This document shows, piece after piece, positions 23,438 through 30,018 of a stretch of 30,100 nt of DNA (its first letter is position 1; each line of letters begins with the position of its first letter). This stretch comes from JBGOUV01 sp041477815. GTDB taxonomy: Bacteria; Acidobacteriota; Terriglobia; Bryobacterales; JACQDG01. The notes below the pieces were generated by a model. That model was not told the origin of the DNA and did no database searches. It saw only the letters and a list, made by a program, of their open reading frames with translations. Location of the stretch: contig JBGOUV010000026.1 of the NCBI GenBank assembly GCA_041477815.1, forward strand, positions 1 to 30,100. Reading direction: 5' to 3'. Both the position numbers and the translations under genes were made by a program.

Positions 23438-24181
23438 TTGCGCGCCCGCGTACATTTCTTTCACCCGGATGACCTTGTCGCCCTCGAAGGTGACAAAGGT
23501 GATCGTGCCGGGAGCCTTGCCGTACATCCAATCTTCGGTTTCCACGCCTTCCTTGCTCTCGCGGAGCTTGTTCTCGGGGCGTCCTTTGGCCAGCAGGACC
23601 ATATCCTTATCCATGCCGACCAGGACTTTCTTGGCCTTGATGGCCGCCTGTATCTCGGGGGGCAGCGACTCGGAGTAAAGCTCGGTGGCGGTGTGCTTCT
23701 CGAAGTCGAGCACCGGCTGGAGCATCTTCTTCAGCTCCGCCGCCTTGGTTCCGGTTACCCCGTCGGGGAACACCAGGGCGACCACGGTGCCGCCGGGGGC
23801 GTTGGACTGGTCGCTCCCGATCGGAGAGGTCGAACCACCGGCCGAGACCTGCACGTTGTGATACCAGCGCTTTCTGCCCTTCATGCCGTAGTTGATCTCT
23901 AAGACAATTCGGTCGTTTTCGATGTCGACTTTAGTGATCTGCACCAGGTCGCCGACGCGGGCCGCCGGACCGTTCTCCTGCATGGCGTCGGCCCACTTTT
24001 CTCTCTCGTACTTGCCGCCGGCCTTCACTTCCAGCGCTTTCTTGGCGCGCGGCAGGGCTACCTTGACGGTGGCATACTCGGCCACCATGCCGCGGATGAT
24101 CTCGGTCCGCTCCTCCACCGTCAGTTTCGCTCCAGCCGATAACAGGCCGGCCAGGCACAGCGCCACGCCCGGAAGCCTCAT
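23435..24181 (-). CDS. Secreted protein of unknown function, BamE-like C-terminus
   Basis: A 248-residue protein with a short signal peptide (residues 1-18, MRLPGVALCLAGLLSAGA). Residues 20-50 form a charged helix (VEERTEIIRGMVAEYATVKVALPRAKKALEV). A beta-rich middle follows (GDLVQITKVDIENDRIVLEINYGM). The end, DMVLLAKGRPENKLRE then EDWMYGK and ITFVTFEGDKVIRV, looks like the small BamE/SmpA fold, in which a lipoprotein helps outer-membrane assembly; this is resemblance only, and no lipobox is seen. GGAGAG precedes the ATG, which overlaps the CPBP stop as ATGA. Confidence 0.78.
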   Translation of the reverse strand: MRLPGVALCLAGLLSAGAKLTVEERTEIIRGMVAEYATVKVALPRAKKALEVKAGGKYEREKWADAMQENGPAARVGDLVQITKVDIENDRIVLEINYGMKGRKRWYHNVQVSAGGSTSPIGSDQSNAPGGTVVALVFPDGVTGTKAAELKKMLQPVLDFEKHTATELYSESLPPEIQAAIKAKKVLVGMDKDMVLLAKGRPENKLRESKEGVETEDWMYGKAPGTITFVTFEGDKVIRVKEMYAGAQ

Positions 24182-25017
24182 ACGCTCTCTCCTTCCGGGA
24201 CCGCCAGTATTCCGTGCAATTGGCGGTCCAACCGCACCCTCCCTAAGAAGGCCGCCACCGCGACGAGCGCGAGGGTGGCCAGCAGGCTGGCTTCCGGCCC
24301 GTAGTCGCCGCCCGACCAGAGGGCCGGACCCGTGGAAACCACGGAAATGCCCAACAACTTTATTTTAAGCCCGCTGACGTTGGCGCCGATGACGGCGAGT
24401 GAAAAATTCCAGGCCCAGTGCATGCCCAGGGGAAGCCACAGGTCCCGGGTACGCCAATAGGCATACCCGAATACGGCGCCAAACATGGCCGTATTGATCA
24501 TGCTAACGCGGGTGAAGGCCGGATTCTGCGTATGGGCCCATCCGAACAGCAGCGAGGTGGAGAGAATCGAGGCCCCGGGGCCGAAGGCGCGGATCAGATG
24601 CTGGAAGGCGTAGCCGCGAAACAGCAGCTCCTCGCCCACCGCGCCCACCACCAATACAACCAGACCGAAGCTCAGCGTGGTCATCCAGCTCTCGGGGTTG
24701 GGAACGCGCTCCAGCCTCGCCCAGCCGCAGATCCACTGCACGCCGACGATCAACAGCGAGGAGCCGCCCCCGAGGGCCACGCCGACGCCGAGGTGGACGG
24801 CCCCCGCGTGGTTGGCGAACAAGCCCACGTGATGGAACGGCCGCATCTCATAGAGCCGCATCATCACACCCGTGGAGACCAGGACGGCGACACCCAGCGA
24901 GAGGGCGCTGGCGACCAGGGCGTCGACGAACGGGAGGATGAGAGACGCCACACCCCACCACAGAAAGAAGGTGATCAGCACGAAGACCACGGCCCGCAGC
25001 AGCGACCGGAGGATCAC
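24178..25017 (-). CDS. CPBP family intramembrane metalloprotease
   Basis: A 279-residue multi-pass membrane protein of the CPBP (CAAX protease / Abi) family. The three family motifs are complete: EExxxR as E129-E130-LLF-R134, FxxxH ending at H162 (FGWAH), and HxxxN as H200 to N204 (HWAWN). Hydrophobic stretches around 10-30, 37-52, 73-95, 115-127 and near 250-265 mark membrane spans. Bacterial members do varied proteolytic or scaffolding jobs. The start is the GTG at 25015-25017, overlapping the stop of the kinase gene as GTGA; a longer open frame upstream lies in another frame of the kinase gene and is not real. Confidence 0.88.
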   Translation of the reverse strand: MILRSLLRAVVFVLITFFLWWGVASLILPFVDALVASALSLGVAVLVSTGVMMRLYEMRPFHHVGLFANHAGAVHLGVGVALGGGSSLLIVGVQWICGWARLERVPNPESWMTTLSFGLVVLVVGAVGEELLFRGYAFQHLIRAFGPGASILSTSLLFGWAHTQNPAFTRVSMINTAMFGAVFGYAYWRTRDLWLPLGMHWAWNFSLAVIGANVSGLKIKLLGISVVSTGPALWSGGDYGPEASLLATLALVAVAAFLGRVRLDRQLHGILAVPEGESV

Positions 25018-26018
25018 GATCCGCGAACCTCCACACCGGCCGGCGCCACCCGCACGGGCAGCACCTGTCCGCCCTGCCGCGCGATCTCCTGCTCCACGGC
25101 GGCCTTGGCCCCCGGGCGGACCAACAAGAGCACGCAACCGCCGCCACCGGCGCCGCAGGCCTTGGCCGCTACGGCCCCGTAGCGGGTGGCCGCCCGGACC
25201 AGGCGGTCGATCCCGGGCGTCGTAATGTTGGGGTGGTTGCGGCGGCGGTTGGTCCACTCGCGCGCCAGAAGTTTTCCGACCTCCTCCCAGCGGCCCTGCT
25301 CCAGCGCCCGCCGCATCTCGACCGCAATCGCGGCGATCTGCCGGAAGTTGCGGTGCACCTGGCGGTCGCCGTCGATGTGCTTCTTCATGACCTGCCAGTT
25401 GTTGATCCCGGATTCGCGCGGCTCGCCGGTGTAGATCAGCGCCACGCGCTGTTCGAGCTCGGCCACGTTAACGTCAAGAGGCTCGCGGACCAGCCCGGAG
25501 GGGGTCAGGTGGATGGCGTTTACCGCGCCGTACAGGGCCGGGTAGTAATCCTGACATCCGGTGGGCACGCGGATCACCTGGGCTTCCACGTTTTGGGCGA
25601 TCTCGCGCAGCTTCTCGAGAGGATAATCGCGGCCGGTGAAGCGGTTGAGGGCGGCGCAGAGGGCGATGTTGAGGGTGGAGGAGCCGGCAATGCCCGCGCC
25701 CCGGGGAGCCTCGCAGTCGAGCTCCAGGTGCAGGCCGCGGGGCGGCTGGAAGAACTTTACCAGGAGCGCCGGCAGCGCCAGCCGGTAGCGCTTGCGGGAG
25801 GCCAGGTCCTCGAGCGACCGGAAGGTCTCGGTCACCTTTTGGTCGCGGGAGGTGATGGAGATGCCCCCGGCGCGGCGCTCCTCGAGGCGGCAGGTGGCGT
25901 AAAGGTTCACCGCGAAATTCAGGGTGAGGCTGGGTTGATGAAATAGGTAGAGGGGCCAGATGTCGAGCGTGCCGCCGGCCAAATCGACCCGGCAGGGCGC
26001 CTTGCTTTCTATGCGCAT
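25014..26018 (-). CDS. GHMP family sugar kinase
   Basis: A 334-residue ATP-dependent small-molecule kinase of the GHMP family. It has RVDLAGGTLDI (10-20) for substrate binding, the ATP loop PRGAGIAGSSTLN (105-117), VPTGCQDYYPALYG, and the C-terminal motif KACGAGGGGCVLLL. This pattern fits the subgroup with heptose-phosphate kinases (HddA-like) and related sugar kinases rather than mevalonate or homoserine kinases. No heptose genes are in the window, so the substrate is open. The ATG at 26016-26018 overlaps the tdk stop as TGATG, and its stop overlaps the CPBP start. The 58 upstream residues in the open frame belong to tdk read out of frame. Confidence 0.88.
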   Translation of the reverse strand: MRIESKAPCRVDLAGGTLDIWPLYLFHQPSLTLNFAVNLYATCRLEERRAGGISITSRDQKVTETFRSLEDLASRKRYRLALPALLVKFFQPPRGLHLELDCEAPRGAGIAGSSTLNIALCAALNRFTGRDYPLEKLREIAQNVEAQVIRVPTGCQDYYPALYGAVNAIHLTPSGLVREPLDVNVAELEQRVALIYTGEPRESGINNWQVMKKHIDGDRQVHRNFRQIAAIAVEMRRALEQGRWEEVGKLLAREWTNRRRNHPNITTPGIDRLVRAATRYGAVAAKACGAGGGGCVLLLVRPGAKAAVEQEIARQGGQVLPVRVAPAGVEVRGS

Positions 26019-26635
26019 CAAGAGGACACCTTGGGGGCGAGCTTGGGCCGCACGAAATCGAGCGCCTGCTGCCGGGGGACTCCGGCCTCGAAGCACCGCC
26101 GGCACCGCGCCTCGTACATCCCGGTGGCCCCCACCACGATCAACTCGGAAGACTCCACCAGCCGCTGGGTGAACTTCGCCGGTCCGCCGCACTGCATGCA
26201 GATGGCCAGGGTCTTGGTGATCTCCTCGGCCAGGGCCAGCAGGGACGGAATGGGCTCGAAGGGGCGGCCGAGGTAGTCGGTATCGAGGCCGGCAATGATG
26301 ACCTGCTTGCCCATGTCGGCGAGGTGGTTGGCCACCTCGGGCAGGTCCGGTCCGAGGAAGTTGGCCTCGTCGATGCCGACCACCTCGGTGCGGATCTCGA
26401 GCCGGTCCAGGATCTCGGAGGCCGCATTCACGGTCAGCGACTTGATACGCAGATCGCTGTGGGAGACGATCTCGTCGGGGGCATAGCGGTTGTCGAGGAC
26501 CGGCTTGAACACCTGGACGCGCTTGCGGGCGATGGTGGAGCGGCGCAGGCGGCGGATCAACTCCTCGCTCTTGCCCGAGAACATCGGACCGCAGATGACC
26601 TCCAGCCAGCCGGTATTGCCGTGGACGATGTTCAT
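26018..26635 (-). CDS. tdk: Thymidine kinase, type II
   Basis: A 205-residue enzyme that phosphorylates thymidine for DNA precursor salvage. It shows the P-loop GPMFSGKS (16-23), the Walker B-type VGIDEANFL with D89-E90, the lasso region with VVGATGMYEARCRRC, and a structural zinc site of four cysteines (C146, C149, C178, C181). Length is typical of bacterial TK1-like enzymes. The ATG at 26633-26635 is chosen because the family begins just before the P-loop; no ribosome site is clear, and two heptamer-like units lie directly upstream. It heads the run tdk - GHMP kinase - CPBP - secreted unknown. Confidence 0.95.
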   Translation of the reverse strand: MNIVHGNTGWLEVICGPMFSGKSEELIRRLRRSTIARKRVQVFKPVLDNRYAPDEIVSHSDLRIKSLTVNAASEILDRLEIRTEVVGIDEANFLGPDLPEVANHLADMGKQVIIAGLDTDYLGRPFEPIPSLLALAEEITKTLAICMQCGGPAKFTQRLVESSELIVVGATGMYEARCRRCFEAGVPRQQALDFVRPKLAPKVSS

Positions 26636-26639
26636 AGGC

Positions 26640-26653
26640 GGATCGTGGAGCGT
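26640..26653. repeat. Two heptamer-like units before tdk
   Basis: GGATCGT then GGAGCGT, the first identical to the unit of the 11091 array. With only two units this may be chance, but it sits in the same kind of intergenic position. Confidence 0.3.
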
Positions 26654-26681
26654 AAGGAAGCTGCGCGAGGGCGGAAACACT

Positions 26682-26687
26682 ACTATA
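26682..26687 (-). promoter_or_regulatory. Candidate -10 box for the tdk operon
   Basis: Minus-strand TATAGT, about 46 bases before the tdk ATG, in the divergent gap with the sigma factor gene. No good -35 box is visible at the right spacing. Weak evidence. Confidence 0.25.
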
Positions 26688-26796
26688 TCTCGAAAGCGGG
26701 GGCCGCGCCTACTCTCGCGGGCAAACGACACGTGTTCTTCTTGAAGCCACCCGTATCCTCCATCGCCTGCCACGGTAATACTAAGGTGAGACCAGC

Positions 26797-27297
26797 GTGA
26801 CTGCTCAACAGGCTTTCGAGAGTTATCACGAGTCGGTTTTTCGCTTCGTCTACCGGCTGACCCGGCGGGTGGATACCGCGGAAGACATCACGCAGGAGTG
26901 CTTCCTGGCGTTTCTGCGCGCCCCGGAGCGCTGGGACCAGGCTCGCGGCAGCATCAGAACGTACTTGTTTTCGATCGCCCGCAACCTGGCGCTTAAGTAC
27001 TATCGAGACAACCAGGCCGGGATGCAGCTCGACGACGATCAGTTCTCGCGGGTCATCGATCTGCGATCGGGCCAGGAACTGGCGTCGGTCGTCGAGCAGG
27101 CGGTTTCCGCCTTGCCCGACTTGCAGAAGGAAGCGCTGGTCCTCTTCGAGTACGAAGGCTTCACGCTCGAAGAGATCGCTAGCGTTGTTGGCACCGACAT
27201 TGGCACGGTGAAATCGCGGTTGCACCGCGCGCGAGAGCGCCTGAAGCGCACGCTGGCGCCATACAGAAAGGTAGGGAATCTCCATGGAACCGTTTGA
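26797..27297 (+). CDS. ECF-type RNA polymerase sigma factor
   Basis: A 166-residue sigma-70 family factor of the extracytoplasmic-function type. Region 2 covers about residues 8-75 (YHESVFRFVYRLTRRVDTAEDITQ is the core, with YLFSIARNLALKYYRD for -10 recognition). Region 4 covers about 100-155 (LPDLQKEALVLFEYEG, then the helix-turn-helix FTLEEIASVVGTDIGTVKSRLHRAR). There is no region 1 or 3. The GTG at 26797 has AAGGTGAG upstream. It overlaps the next gene by 14 bases, and that gene overlaps the third by 14, so the three form one unit. The signal it answers is unknown. Confidence 0.94.
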   Translation: MTAQQAFESYHESVFRFVYRLTRRVDTAEDITQECFLAFLRAPERWDQARGSIRTYLFSIARNLALKYYRDNQAGMQLDDDQFSRVIDLRSGQELASVVEQAVSALPDLQKEALVLFEYEGFTLEEIASVVGTDIGTVKSRLHRARERLKRTLAPYRKVGNLHGTV

Positions 27298-27679
27298 CAA
27301 CGAGGAACTGAGCGATCGTGAATTGAACGGAATACTGCGCGAGTGGCAAGCCCCACCGACCCCCACCCGGTTGGGTAAGTGCATCTTTGCCGAACGGCAC
27401 AAGCCTTGGTGGCGGCGGATCTGGACCACCTCCATCCGTGTCCCAGTTCCCGTGGCCGCCTGTCTCGTCCTGCTCTTCTTGCTAAGCGTGCGGCAGCGGC
27501 AAGCCCCGGCCCCGCCGCGCGTAGTCGTCAAAACGGAACGAGTGGAAATCCCTGTGGTAACCGAGCGCGTCGTGACCAAGTTGGTCTACCGGGAACGGCC
27601 CGCGGCAACCTTTTACGGATTACAGCCCGTAGCCGAGCTACGGCCAAGAATCATCAGGAGTGGAAATGCGCCAAACTAA
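27284..27679 (+). CDS. Single-pass membrane protein, probable anti-sigma partner
   Basis: A 131-residue protein with an acidic N-terminus (MEPFDNEELSDRELNGILREW), a basic stretch (KPWWRRIW), one transmembrane helix near residues 53-69 (PVPVAACLVLLFLLSV) and a short outer part with a repetitive Val/Glu/Arg stalk (VEIPVVTERVVTKLVYRERP). Position directly after an ECF sigma gene, with 14 bases of overlap, makes an anti-sigma role likely. It lacks the HxxxCxxC zinc motif of the common anti-sigma domain and is much shorter than most, so it may be a different type. It overlaps the following secreted-protein gene by another 14 bases. Confidence 0.72.
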   Translation: MEPFDNEELSDRELNGILREWQAPPTPTRLGKCIFAERHKPWWRRIWTTSIRVPVPVAACLVLLFLLSVRQRQAPAPPRVVVKTERVEIPVVTERVVTKLVYRERPAATFYGLQPVAELRPRIIRSGNAPN

Positions 27680-28664
27680 TACTCTTTGCCTTTGCATGAT
27701 GACCCTGGCGTGCGTACGAGCCGCCGCTCAACCTGGAAGGTTAAACGGGCAAACCTTCACTATGAGCGGCGGAATTACAGTCCGATTGTCGACCGTGGCC
27801 GAGCCTCCCTTCGCTTTCCCCCAAAAACAGGGCCAGCATGGGGTATTTTACAAAGTAACGGGAAACGTGATGCAACGGGCCGAGTTCGACGGCGGGACCA
27901 ACTCGTATTTTGGATATGACCTCGTGGTCGATCCGGCAGGAGCCGGACAGTTCCGCGTCGCCATCCAACCGCCAAGCCTCATGCCGCAAGACCTGCCAGA
28001 AAGATTGCGCAACCATGCCTTGACCCTGACTGTCGTGTCGCTGCCCAAATACCCCGGTCCTCAGGTGATCCGGGATGGCGATACCATCGCGCTCGACCTG
28101 CTGGTCAGCCCGGATGGACAGCAGAAAGTTGTGGACTACATTCAAATCATGTCTAGTTCGAAGGTAGCCAAATCATTCACCGCGACCGGGGCGTTCTCGG
28201 GGTCCGCAGTTCCGAAGAACTTAAAGCGAACGTTCGGACAATCTTCAGACCGTCCCGGGATGCCCGCGCCGCAGGACTTCACGCTGGACGACCTGGCCCT
28301 CAGCTTCGAGCCACCTTGTACCTGGTTGGTCAATGGGAAGGAACTGCCACAGGCGTATTCTGTCGAAAGACCCAGCGGCTCCATTCTTTGGTTCTACTTT
28401 CCCGGCCGCGGCCGCTATATTCTGTCGCTAGCTGCGCACACTGGCTACGAGTTTCAGAAGGCGGGCGCCATCCGTGACAATGTGGTCTCCTTTCGATGGC
28501 AAGGCGATGAATACGAAATCCGGTCGTCGAGCCCGATCCTGGGCACTGGAAAGGCATGGACCCTTTACGTTCTGTATGATCCGGCCTACCGGCCGAAGGT
28601 TGATTCGGAATCGAATGCACTTCTGGCCGGCGCCGACCGCCTCGAAAACCTGCTAACCCGATGA
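27666..28664 (+). CDS. Secreted protein in the sigma operon, function unknown
   Basis: A 332-residue protein with a signal peptide (about residues 1-22, MRQTNTLCLCMMTLACVRAAAQ). The mature part is rich in beta strands, with recurring aromatic edges (FGYDLVVDPAGAGQFRVAIQPP, ILWFYFPGRGRYILSLAAH, SPILGTGKAWTLYVLYDP) and no motif I recognise. The start is the ATG at 27666, five bases after AGGAG, rather than the GTG at 27660. It overlaps the membrane protein gene by 14 bases. In this setting it is either a target of the sigma factor or an outside sensor in its control. Known Acidobacteriota genomes often carry such trios, but I cannot name the family. Confidence 0.75.
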   Translation: MRQTNTLCLCMMTLACVRAAAQPGRLNGQTFTMSGGITVRLSTVAEPPFAFPQKQGQHGVFYKVTGNVMQRAEFDGGTNSYFGYDLVVDPAGAGQFRVAIQPPSLMPQDLPERLRNHALTLTVVSLPKYPGPQVIRDGDTIALDLLVSPDGQQKVVDYIQIMSSSKVAKSFTATGAFSGSAVPKNLKRTFGQSSDRPGMPAPQDFTLDDLALSFEPPCTWLVNGKELPQAYSVERPSGSILWFYFPGRGRYILSLAAHTGYEFQKAGAIRDNVVSFRWQGDEYEIRSSSPILGTGKAWTLYVLYDPAYRPKVDSESNALLAGADRLENLLTR

Positions 28665-28749
28665 CGCCTTCGGCCTCTGCCCTCGCATGTGTCGCTCCCG
28701 AACCACCTGCCGCCAGTAGGTGACCCTATCCGTTTCCTTCCGACGCGTT

Positions 28750-29061
28750 CTAACGTCTGGAGCGCTCAGCCGCGGCCCGGGTTTGGCTGTCACCTGTAGC
28801 GCCGGGTGGGGCCGCGGTCTGTCGTGAAGTCACACCAGCCCTACGACTGCGAATCTTGCGCAACTGGATCACGAGACGTAAGGCATCATTCACGGCTCTC
28901 TCATCGCGAAAGACGTTGCGAACATCAGGATCTAGCGGAACCAGATTGGTGCCGGCATGGTAGCGCTTGGCGTACTTGCCCCGGATCCCTCCCTTGAGCA
29001 GTTGGCGCAGATCGTATTCGGGGCGCAACTCGTCGGCTCTCTCATTTCTGCGTTTCTTCAT
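28750..29061 (-). CDS. Putative antitoxin partner of the BrnT-type gene
   Basis: A 103-residue basic protein (MKKRRNERADELRPEYDLRQLL at the start). Its middle, NLVPLDPDVRNVF followed by DERAVNDALRLVIQLRK, looks like a degenerate ribbon-helix-helix or MetJ/Arc-type DNA-binding unit of the kind encoded after BrnT toxins. The tail after about residue 75 is low-complexity (RRAGVTSRQTAAPPG). The start is the ATG at 29059-29061, which lies 20 bases inside the ancestral end of the toxin gene; the five codons in front of it belong to the toxin region. With the toxin frameshifted, this antitoxin could survive as an orphan regulator. Confidence 0.72.
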   Translation of the reverse strand: MKKRRNERADELRPEYDLRQLLKGGIRGKYAKRYHAGTNLVPLDPDVRNVFRDERAVNDALRLVIQLRKIRSRRAGVTSRQTAAPPGATGDSQTRAAAERSRR

Positions 29062-29321
29062 AGGCTCTTCTCTCACTCGGGGTCAGCTTTCGAACACTGA
29101 TGATCCGAATCCGTTCGCGGCGCTCCGCATGAGCGACCATCAGCAAGCGGCCCCGACTTTGAAAGTCCCACGGTAATGCATCGATGTTCGTCGTGGGAGT
29201 GGTCGGGGTCAGCGACCGTCATGCCGAGGAAATCACCAAACACGCTCGTGGCTTCTTCGAAGGATACTTTGTGCTTGCGGAGATTCTCGTCTGCTTTGAT
29301 CGGATCCCACTCAAACACCAC
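29042..29321 (-). pseudogene. brnT: BrnT-family toxin with one-base frameshift
   Basis: The first 55 or so codons give a clear BrnT ribonuclease toxin: FEWDPIKADENLRKHKVSFEEA, then VFGDFLG, ADPDHSHDEHR and CITVG. After that the frame breaks. Removing one A from CTTTCAAAGTCGG (plus strand 29157-29165 region) restores LSSRGRLLMVAHAERR, RIRIISVRKLTPSERR and AYEETQK with a stop at 29042-29044, exactly the expected BrnT ending. As it stands, translation ends at 29073 with an unrelated tail (82 residues). Either a real inactivating insertion or a sequencing error is possible. The start is a GTG at 29319-29321 (a second GTG follows at once). Confidence 0.85.
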
Positions 29322-29327
29322 GCCTTC

Positions 29328-29346
29328 AGTATAGCGAGTTTGCTCG
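29328..29346 (-). promoter_or_regulatory. Candidate brnT promoter with operator-like palindrome
   Basis: Minus-strand TATACT (29333-29328) lies six bases before the toxin start codon. Directly upstream is the small inverted repeat CGAG-CAAA-CTCG (29335-29346), placed between -35 and -10 where a self-repressing antitoxin would bind. No strong -35 box is visible. Confidence 0.4.
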
Positions 29347-29625
29347 ACTACAATGCCGGGCTCACCGAGCTTCCACCGCGCCGTCGCGAAGCCTAGCCGC
29401 CGCGTGCCCTGGGGCCAACCCCTGCGGCCCTCCCGACGCCGACACCGGGCTCGATTACACCACCGCCGGATGGGTTTGTCACGCCGAGCGACCGATCGGT
29501 TCGAGCCGCGCGACCTCCGCCGCCTTCTTGCTTCTCATGGCGTGCCACAGGTCCCAGTCGAGCCGCAATCCAAGCCAGAAGTCGGCCGCTATCCCCAGGA
29601 GGCGAGCCAACCGCAGGGCAGTATC

Positions 29626-29634
29626 CGGGGTTAG
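29626..29634. repeat. Target duplication, left copy
   Basis: CGGGGTTAG, identical to 29742-29750, immediately left of the insertion in higA. On the coding strand it is the three codons for Leu-Thr-Pro. Confidence 0.8.
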
Positions 29635-29741
29635 TTTAGGAGCCCGTGGCAATAGTGCCGTTAGTGCAAATTTGCACTACGCTCGGCTCAGCAGAATCAA
29701 CAACTTGCTGAGCCGCGAGCGGACGGGGCCGGCTTTCGCCG
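29635..29741. mobile_element. 107-bp MITE-like insertion in higA
   Basis: The segment between the two nine-base copies interrupts higA at a single point, and its removal with one copy restores the antitoxin exactly. It encodes nothing. It contains a perfect 18-base palindrome, TAGTGCAAATTTGCACTA (29662-29679), and a second inverted repeat, GGCTCAGCA (29685-29693) with TGCTGAGCC (29706-29714). Clear terminal inverted repeats are not visible at its ends, so it may be a non-autonomous element or the scar of a larger one. The nine-base duplication shows it arrived by transposition. Confidence 0.7.
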
Positions 29742-29750
29742 CGGGGTTAG
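29742..29750. repeat. Target duplication, right copy
   Basis: CGGGGTTAG, the second copy of the nine bases flanking the 107-bp insertion. Confidence 0.8.
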
Positions 29751-30018
29751 CCCCCGCTTGCCGCGAAGGATGTCGTTGAGGCGCGCCAACGATACGCCGA
29801 GTCTTATGGCGAAGTCCGACGGGCTGATGCCGAGCGGCTTCAAGAGCTCCTCGACGAGCATCTCGCCAGGATGGGTCGGAGGCCTGTTTCTGCGGCAGCA
29901 GCCGCCCAACCATGTCCCGCGATCGAAGGCGGGGGCGCGTCACTCCTTTCGCGTTAGTGCTAGTGTTCTGTAATTGAAAAAGCTTGAAATAATATCCCAG
30001 CCCTGCTATCCTGGGTCC

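Larger units (their letters stand above)
29479..29909 (-). pseudogene. higA: HigA-type antitoxin split by an insertion
   Basis: The 5' part (29909-29742) encodes the HigA hallmark PPTHPGEMLVEELLKPLGIS and the start of the Xre helix-turn-helix (FAIRLGVSLARLNDILRGKRGLTP). The 3' part (29634-29479) encodes the rest in frame after removal of 116 bases: DTALRLARLLGIAADFWLG, then LRLDWDLWHAMRSKKAA and a TGA at 29481-29479. The break carries a nine-base duplication coding LTP. Unspliced, the protein stops after about 70 residues, so the DNA-binding domain is truncated. The start is unclear: only a TTG (29909) lies in frame, while an ATG at 29913 is one frame off, hinting at a second lesion. No HigB toxin is visible upstream. 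Confidence 0.85.

Noticed and set aside
25018..25257. N-terminal extension of the CPBP protein to 25257
   Set aside because: It lies in another frame of the GHMP kinase gene, is Gly/Arg/Pro-rich, and is unnecessary given the GTG start overlapping the kinase stop.
29662..29679. 18-base palindrome considered as an operator or terminator
   Set aside because: It lies inside the inserted segment in higA, so it is more likely part of that element. No T-run follows and no gene depends on it.
29677..29943. 88-codon minus-strand frame overlapping higA
   Set aside because: Out of frame with the recognisable HigA sequence and without family features, although its start could mark the ancestral higA start before a frameshift.
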